From: Streptomyces sp. NBRC 110028
GTDB lineage: Bacteria > Actinomycetota > Actinomycetes > Streptomycetales > Streptomycetaceae
DNA length: 64,000 bases
Assembly: GCF_001417735.1 (NCBI RefSeq)
Contig: NZ_BBUZ01000036.1
Coordinates: 62,001-126,000, forward strand
Direction of reading: 5' to 3'
Part shown: positions 26,468-35,627 of the stretch, piece by piece
How the letters are laid out: each line of letters opens with the position of its first letter
Position numbering within the stretch: position 1 is the first letter of the stretch
Position numbers and translations under genes: made by a program
Notes under the pieces: model-generated
Told to the model about the DNA's origin: nothing
Database searches by the model: none
Seen by the model: only the letters and a program-made list of their open reading frames with translations

Positions 26468-28132
26468 ATGTCATTTCCCCTGCTGACGGTCACGGCCGCG
26501 GTGCCCGCCCTGGGCGCGGTCGCCACCGCCGCCGTGCCCGCCGCCCAGCGTGCCGCCGCCAAGTGGGTGGCGCTGGCCTTCTCCCTGGTCACCCTCGCCC
26601 TCGCGGCGGTCGTCGCGGTCCGCTTCGACCCGGGCGGCGCCCGCTTCCAGCTCACCGAGTCCCACGCCTGGATCAAGGACTTCGGGGTCCGCTACGAACT
26701 GGGCGTGGACGGCATCGCGGTCGCCCTGATCGCGCTCACCGCCGTGCTCATCCCCTTCATCATCCTGGCGGGCTGGCATGACGCCGACCCGCTGGAAGGC
26801 GCCCGGCCCAACCGCCGCTGGCGGCCCACCCAGGGCTTCTTCGCGCTGATCCTGCTGGTCGAGGCGATGGTGGTGATCTCCTTCGAGGCCACCGACGTCT
26901 TCCTCTTCTACATCTTCTTCGAAGCCATGCTCATCCCGATGTACTTCCTCATCGGCGGCTTCGGGGACCGGGCCGGGGAGCGGTCCGAGGAGGAGACGGC
27001 CACCCAGCGCAGTTACGCCGCCGTGAAGTTCCTGCTGTACAACCTGGCGGGCGGGCTGATCATGCTGGCCGCGGTGGTCGGGCTCTACGCGGTCACCGCC
27101 GACGACCTGGGCACCGGCACCTTCTCGCTCCAGCAGATCGTGGACGCCCGGGCGAGCGGCCGGCTCGACATCGGCACCGGCATCGAGCGGCTGCTGTTCC
27201 TCGGCTTCTTCTTCGCCTTCGCCGTGAAGGCGCCGCTGTGGCCGCTGCACACCTGGCTGCCCAACGCGATGGGCGAGTCCACCTCGCCCGTCGCCGTGCT
27301 GATCACCGCGGTCGTCGACAAGGTCGGCACCTTCGCGATGCTCCGCTTCTGCCTCCAGCTCTTCCCCGAGGCCAGCAAGTGGGCCACCCCGGTGATCCTG
27401 GTCCTCGCGCTCATCAGCATCGTCTACGGCGCGCTGCTGGCGATCGGCCAGCGCGACATCAAGCGGCTGATCGCCTACGCGTCGATCTCCCACTTCGGCT
27501 TCATCATCCTCGGCATCTTCGCCATGACCACCCAGGGCCAGAGCGGCGCCACCCTCTACATGGTCAACCACGGCATCTCGACCGCCGCGCTGATGCTGGT
27601 CGCCGGGTTCCTCATCACCCGGCGCGGCTCGCGGCTCATCGCCGACTACGGCGGTGTGCAGAAGGTCGCCCCGGTGCTCGCCGGCACCTTCCTGATCGGC
27701 GGTCTCGCCACCCTCTCGCTGCCCGGGCTCGCGCCCTTCATCAGCGAATTCCTGGTGCTCGTCGGCGCGTTCAGCCGCTATCCGGCGGTCGGCGTCATCG
27801 CCACCGTCGGCATCGTGCTCGCCGCGCTCTACGTCCTCATCCTCTACCAGCGCACCATGACCGGCCCGGTGAAGGAGGAGGTGCGGTCCATGCCCGATCT
27901 GCGGCCGCGCGAACTGCTCGTCGTCGCGCCGCTGATCGCCCTGCTGCTCTTCCTCGGCGTCTACCCCAAGCCGCTGACCGCGATCGTCAACCCGGCCGTG
28001 GACCACACGCTGTCCGTGGTGGACGAGAAGGATCCCAAGCCCGCTCACCCCGTCACTGACGCGGGCTGGTTCCACTACAGCCCCAAGCCCGAGGGTGCGT
28101 CCCACGACGGTGCTTCCGGAGGTGCCAAGTGA
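26468..28132 (+). CDS. nuoM: NADH-quinone oxidoreductase subunit M
   Basis: 554 residues. Second Mrp-type antiporter-like subunit of the membrane arm; FLFYIFFEAMLIPMYFLIGG includes the essential Glu, and KAPLWPLHTWLPNAM the Lys-bearing helix. ATG three bases after the nuoL stop. A hydrophilic tail of about 40 residues follows the last helix. Confidence 0.96.
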   Translation: MSFPLLTVTAAVPALGAVATAAVPAAQRAAAKWVALAFSLVTLALAAVVAVRFDPGGARFQLTESHAWIKDFGVRYELGVDGIAVALIALTAVLIPFIILAGWHDADPLEGARPNRRWRPTQGFFALILLVEAMVVISFEATDVFLFYIFFEAMLIPMYFLIGGFGDRAGERSEEETATQRSYAAVKFLLYNLAGGLIMLAAVVGLYAVTADDLGTGTFSLQQIVDARASGRLDIGTGIERLLFLGFFFAFAVKAPLWPLHTWLPNAMGESTSPVAVLITAVVDKVGTFAMLRFCLQLFPEASKWATPVILVLALISIVYGALLAIGQRDIKRLIAYASISHFGFIILGIFAMTTQGQSGATLYMVNHGISTAALMLVAGFLITRRGSRLIADYGGVQKVAPVLAGTFLIGGLATLSLPGLAPFISEFLVLVGAFSRYPAVGVIATVGIVLAALYVLILYQRTMTGPVKEEVRSMPDLRPRELLVVAPLIALLLFLGVYPKPLTAIVNPAVDHTLSVVDEKDPKPAHPVTDAGWFHYSPKPEGASHDGASGGAK

Positions 28133-29781
28133 CCCACGCGGCCACTGTCCACAGCCTGTGGACGACAGCGGCGGCGGCGCCCGACAAGATCCCCGCGCCG
28201 CACATCGAGTATGGGCAGCTGGCGCCCACCCTGATCGTGCTCGGCGCCGCGATCGTCGGCGTACTGATCGAGGCGTTCCTGCCGCGCGCCCAGCGGTACG
28301 CGGCGCAGCTGTTCGTCTCCGTCGTCTCCCTCGCCGCGGCCTTCGCGGCCGTCATCGGCCTCGCCGCGAGCGACTACGGCACCGGAAAGGCCCATGTCGC
28401 GGCCATGGGCGCCGTCGCCGTCGACGGGCCCGCCCTCTTCCTCCAGGGCACCATTCTCCTGGTCGCGCTGGTCTCGGTGTTCACCTTCGCCGAGCGGCGG
28501 CTCGACCCGGTCGTCCATGGCAACCGCGTCGACAACTTCGCGGCCCAGGCCGCCGCCGTCCCCGGCGGCGACGCCGAGAAGGCCGCCGTCAAGGCCGGGT
28601 TCACCACCACCGAGGTCTTCCCGCTGGTCCTCTTCGCGGTGGGCGGCATGCTCGTCTTCCCCGCCGCGAACGATCTGCTGACCCTCTTCGTGGCACTGGA
28701 GGTCTTCTCCCTCCCGCTGTACGTCCTGTGCGCGCTCGCCCGGCGCCACCGGATGCTCTCCCAGGAGTCCGCCGTCAAGTACTTCCTGCTCGGCGCCTTC
28801 TCCTCGGCGTTCCTGCTCTTCGGGATCGCCCTGCTGTACGGCTACGCGGGCACCGTGGCGTACGCCGGTCTCGCGGACGTCGTCAACGGCCAGGTCCGCA
28901 ACGTCACCCCGGCGCTCGCCGGGACCATGGGCAACGACGCGCTGCTGCTCATCGGCGGGGCGATGGTGCTGATGGGCCTGCTGTTCAAGATCGGCGCGGT
29001 TCCGTTCCACATGTGGACCCCGGACGTCTACCAGGGCGCCCCCACCCCGGTCACCGGCTTCATGGCCGCGGCCACCAAGGTGGCGGCCTTCGGCGCGCTG
29101 CTGCGGCTGCTGTACGTCGTCCTGCCGGGGCTGCGCTGGGACTGGCGGCCGGTGATGTGGGGCGTCGCCATCGTCACCATGCTGGGCGGCGCGATCGTCG
29201 CCGTCACCCAGACCGATGTGAAGCGGCTGCTGGCGTACTCCTCCATCGCGCACGCCGGGTTCATCCTCGCCGGTGTCATCGCCACCACCCCCGAGGGCAT
29301 CTCCTCCGTCCTCTTCTACCTCGCCGCGTACTCCTTCGTAACCCTCGGCGCCTTCGCGGTGGTCACCCTCGTCCGCGACGCGGGCGGCGAGGCCACCCAC
29401 CTGTCGAAGTGGGCCGGTCTCGGCCGCCGTTCGCCGCTGGTGGCCGCGGTCTTCGCGGTCTTCCTGCTGGCCTTCGCCGGTATCCCGCTGACCAGTGGGT
29501 TCGCGGGGAAGTTCGCGGTCTTCAAGGCGGCGGCGGACGGGGGTGCGGGTGCGCTGGTCGTGATCGGTGTGATCTCGTCGGCGATCGCGGCCTTCTTCTA
29601 CATCCGGGTCATCGTGCTGATGTTCTTCAGCGAACCCCGCACCGACGGCCCCTCGGTGGCCGTCCCGAGCCCCCTGACCTCCTCGGCGATCGCGATCGGC
29701 GTGGCGGTCACGGTGGTCCTGGGCGTGGCCCCGCAGTACTTCCTGGACCTGGCGGGCCAAGCGGGCGTCTTCGTGCGGTAG
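28129..29781 (+). CDS. nuoN: NADH-quinone oxidoreductase subunit N
   Basis: 550 residues. Third antiporter-like subunit, completing the membrane arm; KIGAVPFHMWTPDVYQGAPTP is the diagnostic NuoN segment. GTG start overlaps the nuoM stop by four bases. Last gene of the operon, followed within 25 bp by a strong terminator. Confidence 0.96.
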   Translation: MTHAATVHSLWTTAAAAPDKIPAPHIEYGQLAPTLIVLGAAIVGVLIEAFLPRAQRYAAQLFVSVVSLAAAFAAVIGLAASDYGTGKAHVAAMGAVAVDGPALFLQGTILLVALVSVFTFAERRLDPVVHGNRVDNFAAQAAAVPGGDAEKAAVKAGFTTTEVFPLVLFAVGGMLVFPAANDLLTLFVALEVFSLPLYVLCALARRHRMLSQESAVKYFLLGAFSSAFLLFGIALLYGYAGTVAYAGLADVVNGQVRNVTPALAGTMGNDALLLIGGAMVLMGLLFKIGAVPFHMWTPDVYQGAPTPVTGFMAAATKVAAFGALLRLLYVVLPGLRWDWRPVMWGVAIVTMLGGAIVAVTQTDVKRLLAYSSIAHAGFILAGVIATTPEGISSVLFYLAAYSFVTLGAFAVVTLVRDAGGEATHLSKWAGLGRRSPLVAAVFAVFLLAFAGIPLTSGFAGKFAVFKAAADGGAGALVVIGVISSAIAAFFYIRVIVLMFFSEPRTDGPSVAVPSPLTSSAIAIGVAVTVVLGVAPQYFLDLAGQAGVFVR

Positions 29782-29803
29782 CCGCACGAGCCGCTTCCCG
29801 TTG

Positions 29804-29846
29804 TGCGCGGCGAGCCCCCGGCGGATCGCCGGGGGCTCGCCGCGCA
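29804..29846. terminator. Strong bidirectional terminator at the end of the nuo operon
   Basis: A perfect 20-bp stem (left arm 29804-29823, right arm 29827-29846) with a three-base GAT loop. It lies between convergent nuoN and the lipoprotein gene and can serve both. Confidence 0.9.
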
Positions 29847-29869
29847 GCCGGAGTGGCCAGCTGGAGTGG

Positions 29870-30373
29870 TCAGCTCGACGGGAGGTTCGTCGGCAGGTCG
29901 GTGGGGATGCCGGAGGGCAGCGAGGTCGGGATGTCGGAGGGGAAGTCGCTGGGGGAGGTGGTCCGGGTGAACGTGTCGTTCTCGGAGAGCGCGTCCCAGT
30001 CGACGGTGAGCGTCTTGCCGTCCCCGCTCGGGGCCACCTTGCCCATGGTGCGGTCGGTGTTGCCGTCGGCGCACTTGAGCATCAGCATCTTCTCGCCGGT
30101 GTCGGTGTACTCACCGTTGCACAGATGCTTGCCCGAGATCAGGGAGGCCTTCTCGCCGCCGATGGACAGGATGATCGTCTGCCCGCCGGTCTTGGCCAGA
30201 TAGGCGCCGGTGATCTTGGAGTTCGCGCCCCCCTCCGCCGGGGCGCTGGACTCCTGTGCCGACGGGGTGTCCTTGGACGTGTCCTTCGTCCCCTCGTCGC
30301 TGCCGCTGCCGCACGCCGTGAGCAGGAGGGCGGCCGCGGCCACCGTTCCGGCGATGCTCGCTGCCTTCTTCAC
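29870..30373 (-). CDS. Small secreted lipoprotein of unknown function
   Basis: 167 residues from the GTG at 30373, which has AAGGAG six bases upstream. A short signal sequence ends in the lipobox LLLTAC-GS, so the cysteine is expected to be lipidated. A Ser/Thr/Glu/Ala-rich spacer is followed by a globular part of about 90 residues (KITGAYLAKTGGQTIILSIG) and a C-terminal Pro/Ser repeat (SDFPSDIPTSLPSGIPTDLP). I do not recognise the globular domain; a small beta-barrel is suggested by alternating polar and hydrophobic residues. Confidence 0.85.
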   Translation of the reverse strand: MKKAASIAGTVAAAALLLTACGSGSDEGTKDTSKDTPSAQESSAPAEGGANSKITGAYLAKTGGQTIILSIGGEKASLISGKHLCNGEYTDTGEKMLMLKCADGNTDRTMGKVAPSGDGKTLTVDWDALSENDTFTRTTSPSDFPSDIPTSLPSGIPTDLPTNLPSS

Positions 30374-30440
30374 ACACTTCTCCTTGGTTGTCAGGGCTGT
30401 CAGGGCTCTCAGGGCAGGAGCACGACAAATTAGCAGTCGT

Positions 30441-31691
30441 TCATGAGGCCGCCGGGACAACGTGGCCGGTCACCTCACCCATGCCGATGCGGACCCCGTC
30501 CGGGCCGGGTGCCCAGGCGGTGAGGGTCACCTCGTCGCCGTCCTCCAGGAAGGTCCGGGTGCCGTCGGGGAGGCGCAGCGGATCGCGGCCGCCCCAGGTG
30601 AGTTCCAGGAGGCAGCCCAGTTCGTCCGGGCGCGGGCCGCTGACCGTGCCGGAGGCGAAGACGTCGCCGGTGCGCAGCGAGGCGCCGTTCACGGTCAGAT
30701 GGGCGAGCTGCTGGGCCGCCGTCCAGTACATGGCGGAGAACGGGGGCCGGGAGACGGTGTGGCCGTTGATGGCGACCTCGATGCGCAGGTCGAATCCGCC
30801 GGGCTCGGCGGCCGAGTCGTCGAGGTAGGGGAGCGGCGGGACGTCGCGGGCGGGCGGGGCGGTACGGGCCGCGGCGAGGGCGTCCAGCGGGGTGACCCAG
30901 GCGGCGAGGGAGGTGGCGAAGCACTTGCCGAGGAAGGGGCCCAGGGGGCGGGACTCCCAGGCCTGGATGTCGCGGGCGGACCAGTCGTTGAGGAGGCAGA
31001 CGCCGAAGACGTGGTCGTGGAACCCGGCGAGCGGCAGCGGTGTATTCAGAGGTGAGGGCGCGCCGACGACGAAGGCGACCTCGGCTTCGAAGTCGAGGCG
31101 CAGCGAGGGGCCGAAGACCGGCCGGGGAGGAGCGGGCGATGCGGGAGCGGGCGGAGCCGGGGGCAGGTGCTGGCCGTGGGGGCGGACGACGGGCGAGCCC
31201 GAGACGAGCACGGTGCCGGCCCGGCCGTGGTAGCCGACCGGCATGTGCTTCCAGTTGGGGGTGAGGGCGTCGCCGTCCGGGCGGAAGATCTTCCCGGCGT
31301 TGGAGGCGTGATGCTCGCTGGCGAAGAAGTCGACATAGTCCGCCACCTCGATCGGGAGGTGGAGCGCGAGGGTGGCGAGGGGGTGCATCAGGGGCTCGAT
31401 GGCGTGCCGGTGCGCCGGGTTGGTCAGCCAGTCGCGCAGCTCCGCGCGGACGGCCTGCCAGACCGGACGGCCCGCGGCCATCAGTGGGTTGAGGGAGGAG
31501 GCGCCGAGCAGTTCGGCGTGCGGGGAGGCCGCGGCCGCCGCGGCGGCGCCCGCGTCCAGCACATGGCTGCCGTAGCGCACGCCGATTTTCCGCAGATGGG
31601 GGGCGTCGGAGGTGGTGAACACGCCATAGGGGAGGTTGTCCGGGCCGAAGGGATCGCCTTCGGGCAGGTCGAGCGGGCTTCGCTGCGCCAT
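30441..31691 (-). CDS. Fumarylacetoacetase
   Basis: 416 residues. Catalyses the last step of tyrosine catabolism through homogentisate, splitting fumarylacetoacetate to fumarate and acetoacetate. Family signatures include YGVFTTSD near the start, YVDFFASEHHASNAGKIFRP, and the metal-binding region around DFEAEVAFVVG and LLNDWSARDIQAWE. The length equals that of the eukaryote-type enzyme. ATG at 31691 follows a GGCGAGG; 15 further codons upstream are in frame but less likely. Other genes of the pathway are not nearby. Confidence 0.93.
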   Translation of the reverse strand: MAQRSPLDLPEGDPFGPDNLPYGVFTTSDAPHLRKIGVRYGSHVLDAGAAAAAAASPHAELLGASSLNPLMAAGRPVWQAVRAELRDWLTNPAHRHAIEPLMHPLATLALHLPIEVADYVDFFASEHHASNAGKIFRPDGDALTPNWKHMPVGYHGRAGTVLVSGSPVVRPHGQHLPPAPPAPASPAPPRPVFGPSLRLDFEAEVAFVVGAPSPLNTPLPLAGFHDHVFGVCLLNDWSARDIQAWESRPLGPFLGKCFATSLAAWVTPLDALAAARTAPPARDVPPLPYLDDSAAEPGGFDLRIEVAINGHTVSRPPFSAMYWTAAQQLAHLTVNGASLRTGDVFASGTVSGPRPDELGCLLELTWGGRDPLRLPDGTRTFLEDGDEVTLTAWAPGPDGVRIGMGEVTGHVVPAAS

Positions 31692-32083
31692 GGATGGTGC
31701 CTCGCCTTCTCCTCGTCGCCACGGTTGGCCAGCCACACCCTATGGCCCGCGAGGTTTCCGCCCCGGTGGTGCGACTGCGCGTCCGCGGCACGGAGCACGC
31801 GTCGCCCCGGCCGGCCACCGCGGTGGCCTCGGCACACGGAAGAGCGGACCTCCGGGGCCGCTCCGGTCCCCGATCGGTGAACGCTCGGGGGCCGCCTGAT
31901 GAATGATCTGCTGGTGATCGCGGTATCGCCTGGGTGAGCCGGTCGATTCGGGAGAGGGCCTTGTGCTGCGTACAAGGCGGGAAGGCGCCCACAGTGATCG
32001 ATACCCGACCGGATACGCTGCCTTTTGGTGGAGGCGGCGACACATCGACATTCCGCGTGAACGTAGGCAGACAGGAGTACCCC
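31692..32083. promoter_or_regulatory. Divergent promoter region between fumarylacetoacetase and polyprenyl synthase genes
   Basis: 392 bases with no convincing gene. A GGATACGCT stretch at about 32012-32020 could be the -10 (TACGCT) for the plus-strand gene. The frame of the synthase stays open through part of this region, but a good AGGAG only precedes the GTG at 32084. Nothing else stands out. Confidence 0.35.
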
Positions 32084-33091
32084 GTGAGCGTCATCGGGCC
32101 CTTCGGGCTGAGCGTGCGGGACCGGACTCTGGAAGCCGACACCCAGGCCGGGCTGGCGGCTGTCGAAGAGGGCCTGCTGGAGGCCACCAAGAGCGACGTG
32201 CCGTTCATCACCGAGGCGGCCCAGCATCTGGTGCGCGCGGGCGGCAAGCGTTTCCGGCCACTGCTGGTGCTGCTGGCCGCGCAGTTCGGCGATCCGTACG
32301 CCCCCGGTGTCGTCCCCTCGGCGGTCGTCGTCGAGCTGACGCACCTGGCCACGCTCTACCACGACGACGTGATGGACGAGGCCGAGGTGCGGCGCGGGGT
32401 GCCCAGTGCCAACGCCCGCTGGGGCAACTCGGTCGCGGTGCTCACCGGTGACTTCCTCTTCGCCCGCGCCTCCCACGTCCTGGCCGATCTCGGCCCGGAG
32501 GCGGTGCGGGTCCAGGCCGAGGCGTTCGAGCGGCTGGTGACGGGCCAGATCCTGGAGACCGCGGGACCGCGCGGCCGCGACCCCATCGAGCACTATCTGG
32601 ACGTCCTCGCGGGCAAGACGGGCTCGCTGATCGCCGTCTCCGGGCGGTTCGGCGCGATGATGTCCGGCGCCGACGAGTCCATCGTCAACATCCTGACCCA
32701 GTACGGGGAGCGGCTCGGGATGGCCTTCCAGCTGGCCGACGATGTGCTGGACATCGCCAGCGACAGCCACGAGTCCGGCAAGACCCCCGGCACCGATCTG
32801 CGCGAGGGCATCGCCACCCTCCCCGTCCTGCACCTGAGGGCACAGGCGGAGGCGACCGGCGCGCCGGAGGACCGGGAGCTGTGCGAGCTGCTCGCGGGCG
32901 ACCTCACCGATGACGCCCGCCACGCGGAGGTTCTGCGGCGGCTGCGCGCCCACCCCGCCCTGGAGCAGGCCCGCCAGGACACGCTGCGCTACGCGGCGGA
33001 GGCCCGTTCGATGCTGGCCCCCCTGCCGGCGGGCCCGGCCAAGGCGGCCCTGGAGGGCCTGTGCGACGCGGTGGCCCACCGGGCCGGGTGA
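32084..33091 (+). CDS. Long-chain polyprenyl diphosphate synthase
   Basis: 335 residues. Trans-prenyl chain elongase with the two aspartate-rich motifs: DDVMD (residues 94-98) followed by EAEVRRG, and DDVLD at about residue 220, plus GGKRFRP for isopentenyl diphosphate binding. It probably makes the polyprenyl tail of menaquinone, because its location beside menaquinone and nuo genes parallels the grcC1 to menJ/menG neighbourhood of mycobacteria; the chain length cannot be read reliably here. GTG start at 32084 has AGGAG 8 bp upstream. Confidence 0.9.
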   Translation: MSVIGPFGLSVRDRTLEADTQAGLAAVEEGLLEATKSDVPFITEAAQHLVRAGGKRFRPLLVLLAAQFGDPYAPGVVPSAVVVELTHLATLYHDDVMDEAEVRRGVPSANARWGNSVAVLTGDFLFARASHVLADLGPEAVRVQAEAFERLVTGQILETAGPRGRDPIEHYLDVLAGKTGSLIAVSGRFGAMMSGADESIVNILTQYGERLGMAFQLADDVLDIASDSHESGKTPGTDLREGIATLPVLHLRAQAEATGAPEDRELCELLAGDLTDDARHAEVLRRLRAHPALEQARQDTLRYAAEARSMLAPLPAGPAKAALEGLCDAVAHRAG

Positions 33092-33112
33092 CCTCTCACC
33101 CCCTTGGGGGAG

Positions 33113-33147
33113 CGGATCCCCCTACGGGATACCCCGAGGGGGATCCG
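33113..33147. terminator. Terminator after the polyprenyl synthase gene
   Basis: A perfect 11-bp stem, CGGATCCCCCT (33113-33123) with AGGGGGATCCG (33137-33147), lies 21 bp after the stop codon. No T-tract follows. Confidence 0.6.
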
Positions 33148-33328
33148 ACCCGCGGCGCGGGCCGTCATACCCGAGCAGTACACGGACGTGATCCTGCGGG
33201 CTGACGTAACCGGCCGTGCGATTTGGTGGGATGAGAACACCACCACATGGCGGGCTCGGGAGACAATGGCCCGAGAGGTGGACGAGTGCAGGCTGACAAC
33301 CGCCGCCGACGACGGAGGTAGAGCACAC

Positions 33329-34606
33329 ATGGCACGGATCCGACCGATACAGGTCGCCGACGACGGCTTCTGGGACGAGGAACGACCGACACGCCGCACC
33401 AAGGCGCTCCGTTACGGGGCTCCGGTCGCCGTGGCGGGCATCGCGGCCGCCACGATCGGGCTCGTCCCGGCGCTGGCCAGCAGCGGCGCCCCGGACCTGC
33501 CGAAGATCACGGCACAGCAGCTGATCGGCAAGATGGCCGCCTCGGACCAGCAGCAGGTCTCCGGCTCGCTGAAGATCACCACGGATCTGGGGCTCCCGAC
33601 GCTGCTGGGCGGCGGCTCCCTCGCCGGTCTCGCGGGCGACCTCGGCGGCGAGAAGGGCGGCGCGACCGCCTCGCCGGAGGCCAAGCTCACCGAGCTGGTG
33701 TCCGGTACGCACACCCTGCGGGTGGCCGCCGACGGCCCCGACAAGCAGCGGGTGTCGATCGTGGAGAACGCCGCCGAGTACAGCATGATCCACAACGGTG
33801 ATCAGCTGTGGGCGTACGACAGCGGCAGCAACTCCGTCTACCACTCCACCGGCCCGAAGGGTGCCGAGGGCAAGCGCGACCACCGCGGCGCGGCGCCCCG
33901 CGACGTGGGGGACGCCACCCCGCAGCAGCTGGCCAAGCAGATGCTCTCCGCCGTGGACGACACCACCTCGGTGACGGTCGACGGCACCACCCGGGTCGCC
34001 GGGCGGGACGCCTACCAGCTGCTGATCAAGCCCAAGCAGAGCGCGTCCACGGTCGGCGAGGTCCGTATCGCGGTCGACGCGGACAACGGGGTGCCGCTGA
34101 AGTTCACCCTCACCCCGAAGAGCGGCGGCAAGGCGGCCGTCGACGTGGGCTTCACCAAGGTGGACTTCGGCAAGCCCGCCGCGGGCACCTTCGACTTCAC
34201 GCCGCCCAAGGGCGCCAAGGTCACCGAGGGCAGCGCCCGCGACCACCGGGAGAAGGGCTTCCCGCAGGGGAAGGGCTTCAAGGACCGGTCGGCCGGGAAG
34301 GACGCCCTGTCCGGTCCGGGCGCCCTGTCCGGGCTGAACGTCACCGGCAAGGGCTGGGACACCATCGCCCGCCTCGACGGCCAGGGCGCCGGCGGGTCCG
34401 GCGGCGCTTCCTCCGCCCCGGGCGGCGACGGCGGAGCCGCCTCCGGCCTCCTCGGCAGCTTCGGCAAGAAGGTCAAGGGCGACTTCGGCTCCGGCACGGT
34501 GTTCAGCACCCGCCTGGTGAATGCGCTGATGACCGACGACGGCAAGGTCTTCGTCGGCGCGGTCGACAAGGATGCCCTGGTCGCGGCCGCCAACAAGGCC
34601 AAGTAG
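33329..34606 (+). CDS. LolA-like / DUF2092-type membrane-anchored protein
   Basis: 425 residues. One hydrophobic segment (about 32-50, VAVAGIAAATIGLVPALA) acts as membrane anchor or signal. The outside part resembles the LolA/RseB-like half-barrel: SGSLKITTDLG, WAYDSGSNSVYHS, DAYQLLIKPKQSASTVGEVRIAVDADNGVPLKF. Gram-positive bacteria lack Lol lipoprotein sorting to an outer membrane, so the role is open; related Streptomyces proteins are linked with envelope stress. A Gly/Ser-rich insert lies near the C-terminus. ATG at 33329 with GGAGG upstream. The ABC transporter genes follow directly and are likely partners. Confidence 0.82.
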   Translation: MARIRPIQVADDGFWDEERPTRRTKALRYGAPVAVAGIAAATIGLVPALASSGAPDLPKITAQQLIGKMAASDQQQVSGSLKITTDLGLPTLLGGGSLAGLAGDLGGEKGGATASPEAKLTELVSGTHTLRVAADGPDKQRVSIVENAAEYSMIHNGDQLWAYDSGSNSVYHSTGPKGAEGKRDHRGAAPRDVGDATPQQLAKQMLSAVDDTTSVTVDGTTRVAGRDAYQLLIKPKQSASTVGEVRIAVDADNGVPLKFTLTPKSGGKAAVDVGFTKVDFGKPAAGTFDFTPPKGAKVTEGSARDHREKGFPQGKGFKDRSAGKDALSGPGALSGLNVTGKGWDTIARLDGQGAGGSGGASSAPGGDGGAASGLLGSFGKKVKGDFGSGTVFSTRLVNALMTDDGKVFVGAVDKDALVAAANKAK

Positions 34607-34629
34607 GGCTGCGCGGCGCCGCGTCACCG

Positions 34630-34668
34630 CGGAGGAAAGCGGCGGAGGAAAGCGGCGGAGGAAAGGGG
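34630..34668 (+). repeat. Three tandem 13-bp repeats, each containing a GGAGG ribosome-binding sequence
   Basis: The unit CGGAGGAAAGCGG is repeated exactly twice and a third time with one change (34630-34642, 34643-34655, 34656-34668), just before the GTG of the ABC ATPase. Each copy carries GGAGG. The functional site nearest the start is probably GGGGAG at 34665-34670. Confidence 0.8.
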
Positions 34669-34673
34669 AGCCC

Positions 34674-35627
34674 GTGGACGAGCCGTCCGCCGATCCCGTG
34701 GTGGAGACCCGCGGGCTCACCAAGCGCTACCGGGGCGGGCAGCTCGCCGTCGACGGGCTCGACCTGACCGTCCCGCGCGGCAGCGTCTTCGGCTTCCTCG
34801 GGCCCAACGGCTCGGGGAAGACGACGACCATCCGCATGCTCATGGGGCTGATCGAGCCCACCTCGGGCGGCGCCCGGCTGCTCGGGCGGCCGATGCCGCG
34901 CGCCGCCCGCAGCGTGCTGCCGAGGGTGGGCGCCCTCATCGAGGGGCCCGCCCTCTACCCGTATCTGAGCGGTCGGGACAACCTGCTGCGCTACGACGCC
35001 GCCGACCCGACCGCCGACCCCCGCACCCGTGCCGCCCGCGCCGCCGCGGCCCTGGACCGGGTCGGGCTCGGGGCCGCGGCGGGGAAGAAGGCCCGGGCGT
35101 ACTCGCTGGGGATGAAACAGCGCCTCGGCCTGGCCGCCGCCCTGCTCCAGCCGCGTGAGCTGCTGGTGCTCGACGAACCGACCAACGGGCTCGACCCGCA
35201 GGGCATGCGCGAGATCCGCACCCTGGTGCGCGAGCTGGCCCGCGAGGGCGTCACGGTCTTCCTCTCCTCGCATCTCCTCGACGAGATCGAACAGGTCTGC
35301 ACCCATGCGGCGGTCATGGCTCAGGGGCGGCTGATCGCCCAGGGCACGGTCGCCGAGCTGGCGGCGGGCAGTCGCGGCAGGCTGTCCGTCACCACCCCCG
35401 ACCCCGCCGAGGCCGTCCGCGTCCTGGGGGAGCACGGGGTGACGGACCTGGTGGTCCTGGAGGAGCGGGTCTCCGGCGAACTGCCCTCGCCCGCGCCCGA
35501 GCCCGCCGACCTGAATGCCGCCCTGGTACGTGCCGGGGTGCGGGTGCGGGCCTTCGGCGCCGAGGGCGCCTCGCTGGAGGACGCCTTCGTCGCGCTGACC
35601 GGGGAGGGATTCGATGTCGCGGGCTGA
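34674..35627 (+). CDS. ABC transporter ATP-binding protein
   Basis: 317 residues. Walker A GPNGSGKTT, signature YSLGMKQRLGLAAALLQPR, Walker B LLVLDEPTNGLDP, and the switch His in SSHLLDEIEQVC. Belongs to the CcmA/DrrA-type exporters, with a C-terminal extension that usually contacts the partner. GTG start at 34674 follows the tandem repeat. The stop overlaps the permease gene by 14 bases, showing a coupled pair; the LolA-like gene upstream is likely in the same operon. Confidence 0.93.
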   Translation: MDEPSADPVVETRGLTKRYRGGQLAVDGLDLTVPRGSVFGFLGPNGSGKTTTIRMLMGLIEPTSGGARLLGRPMPRAARSVLPRVGALIEGPALYPYLSGRDNLLRYDAADPTADPRTRAARAAAALDRVGLGAAAGKKARAYSLGMKQRLGLAAALLQPRELLVLDEPTNGLDPQGMREIRTLVRELAREGVTVFLSSHLLDEIEQVCTHAAVMAQGRLIAQGTVAELAAGSRGRLSVTTPDPAEAVRVLGEHGVTDLVVLEERVSGELPSPAPEPADLNAALVRAGVRVRAFGAEGASLEDAFVALTGEGFDVAG

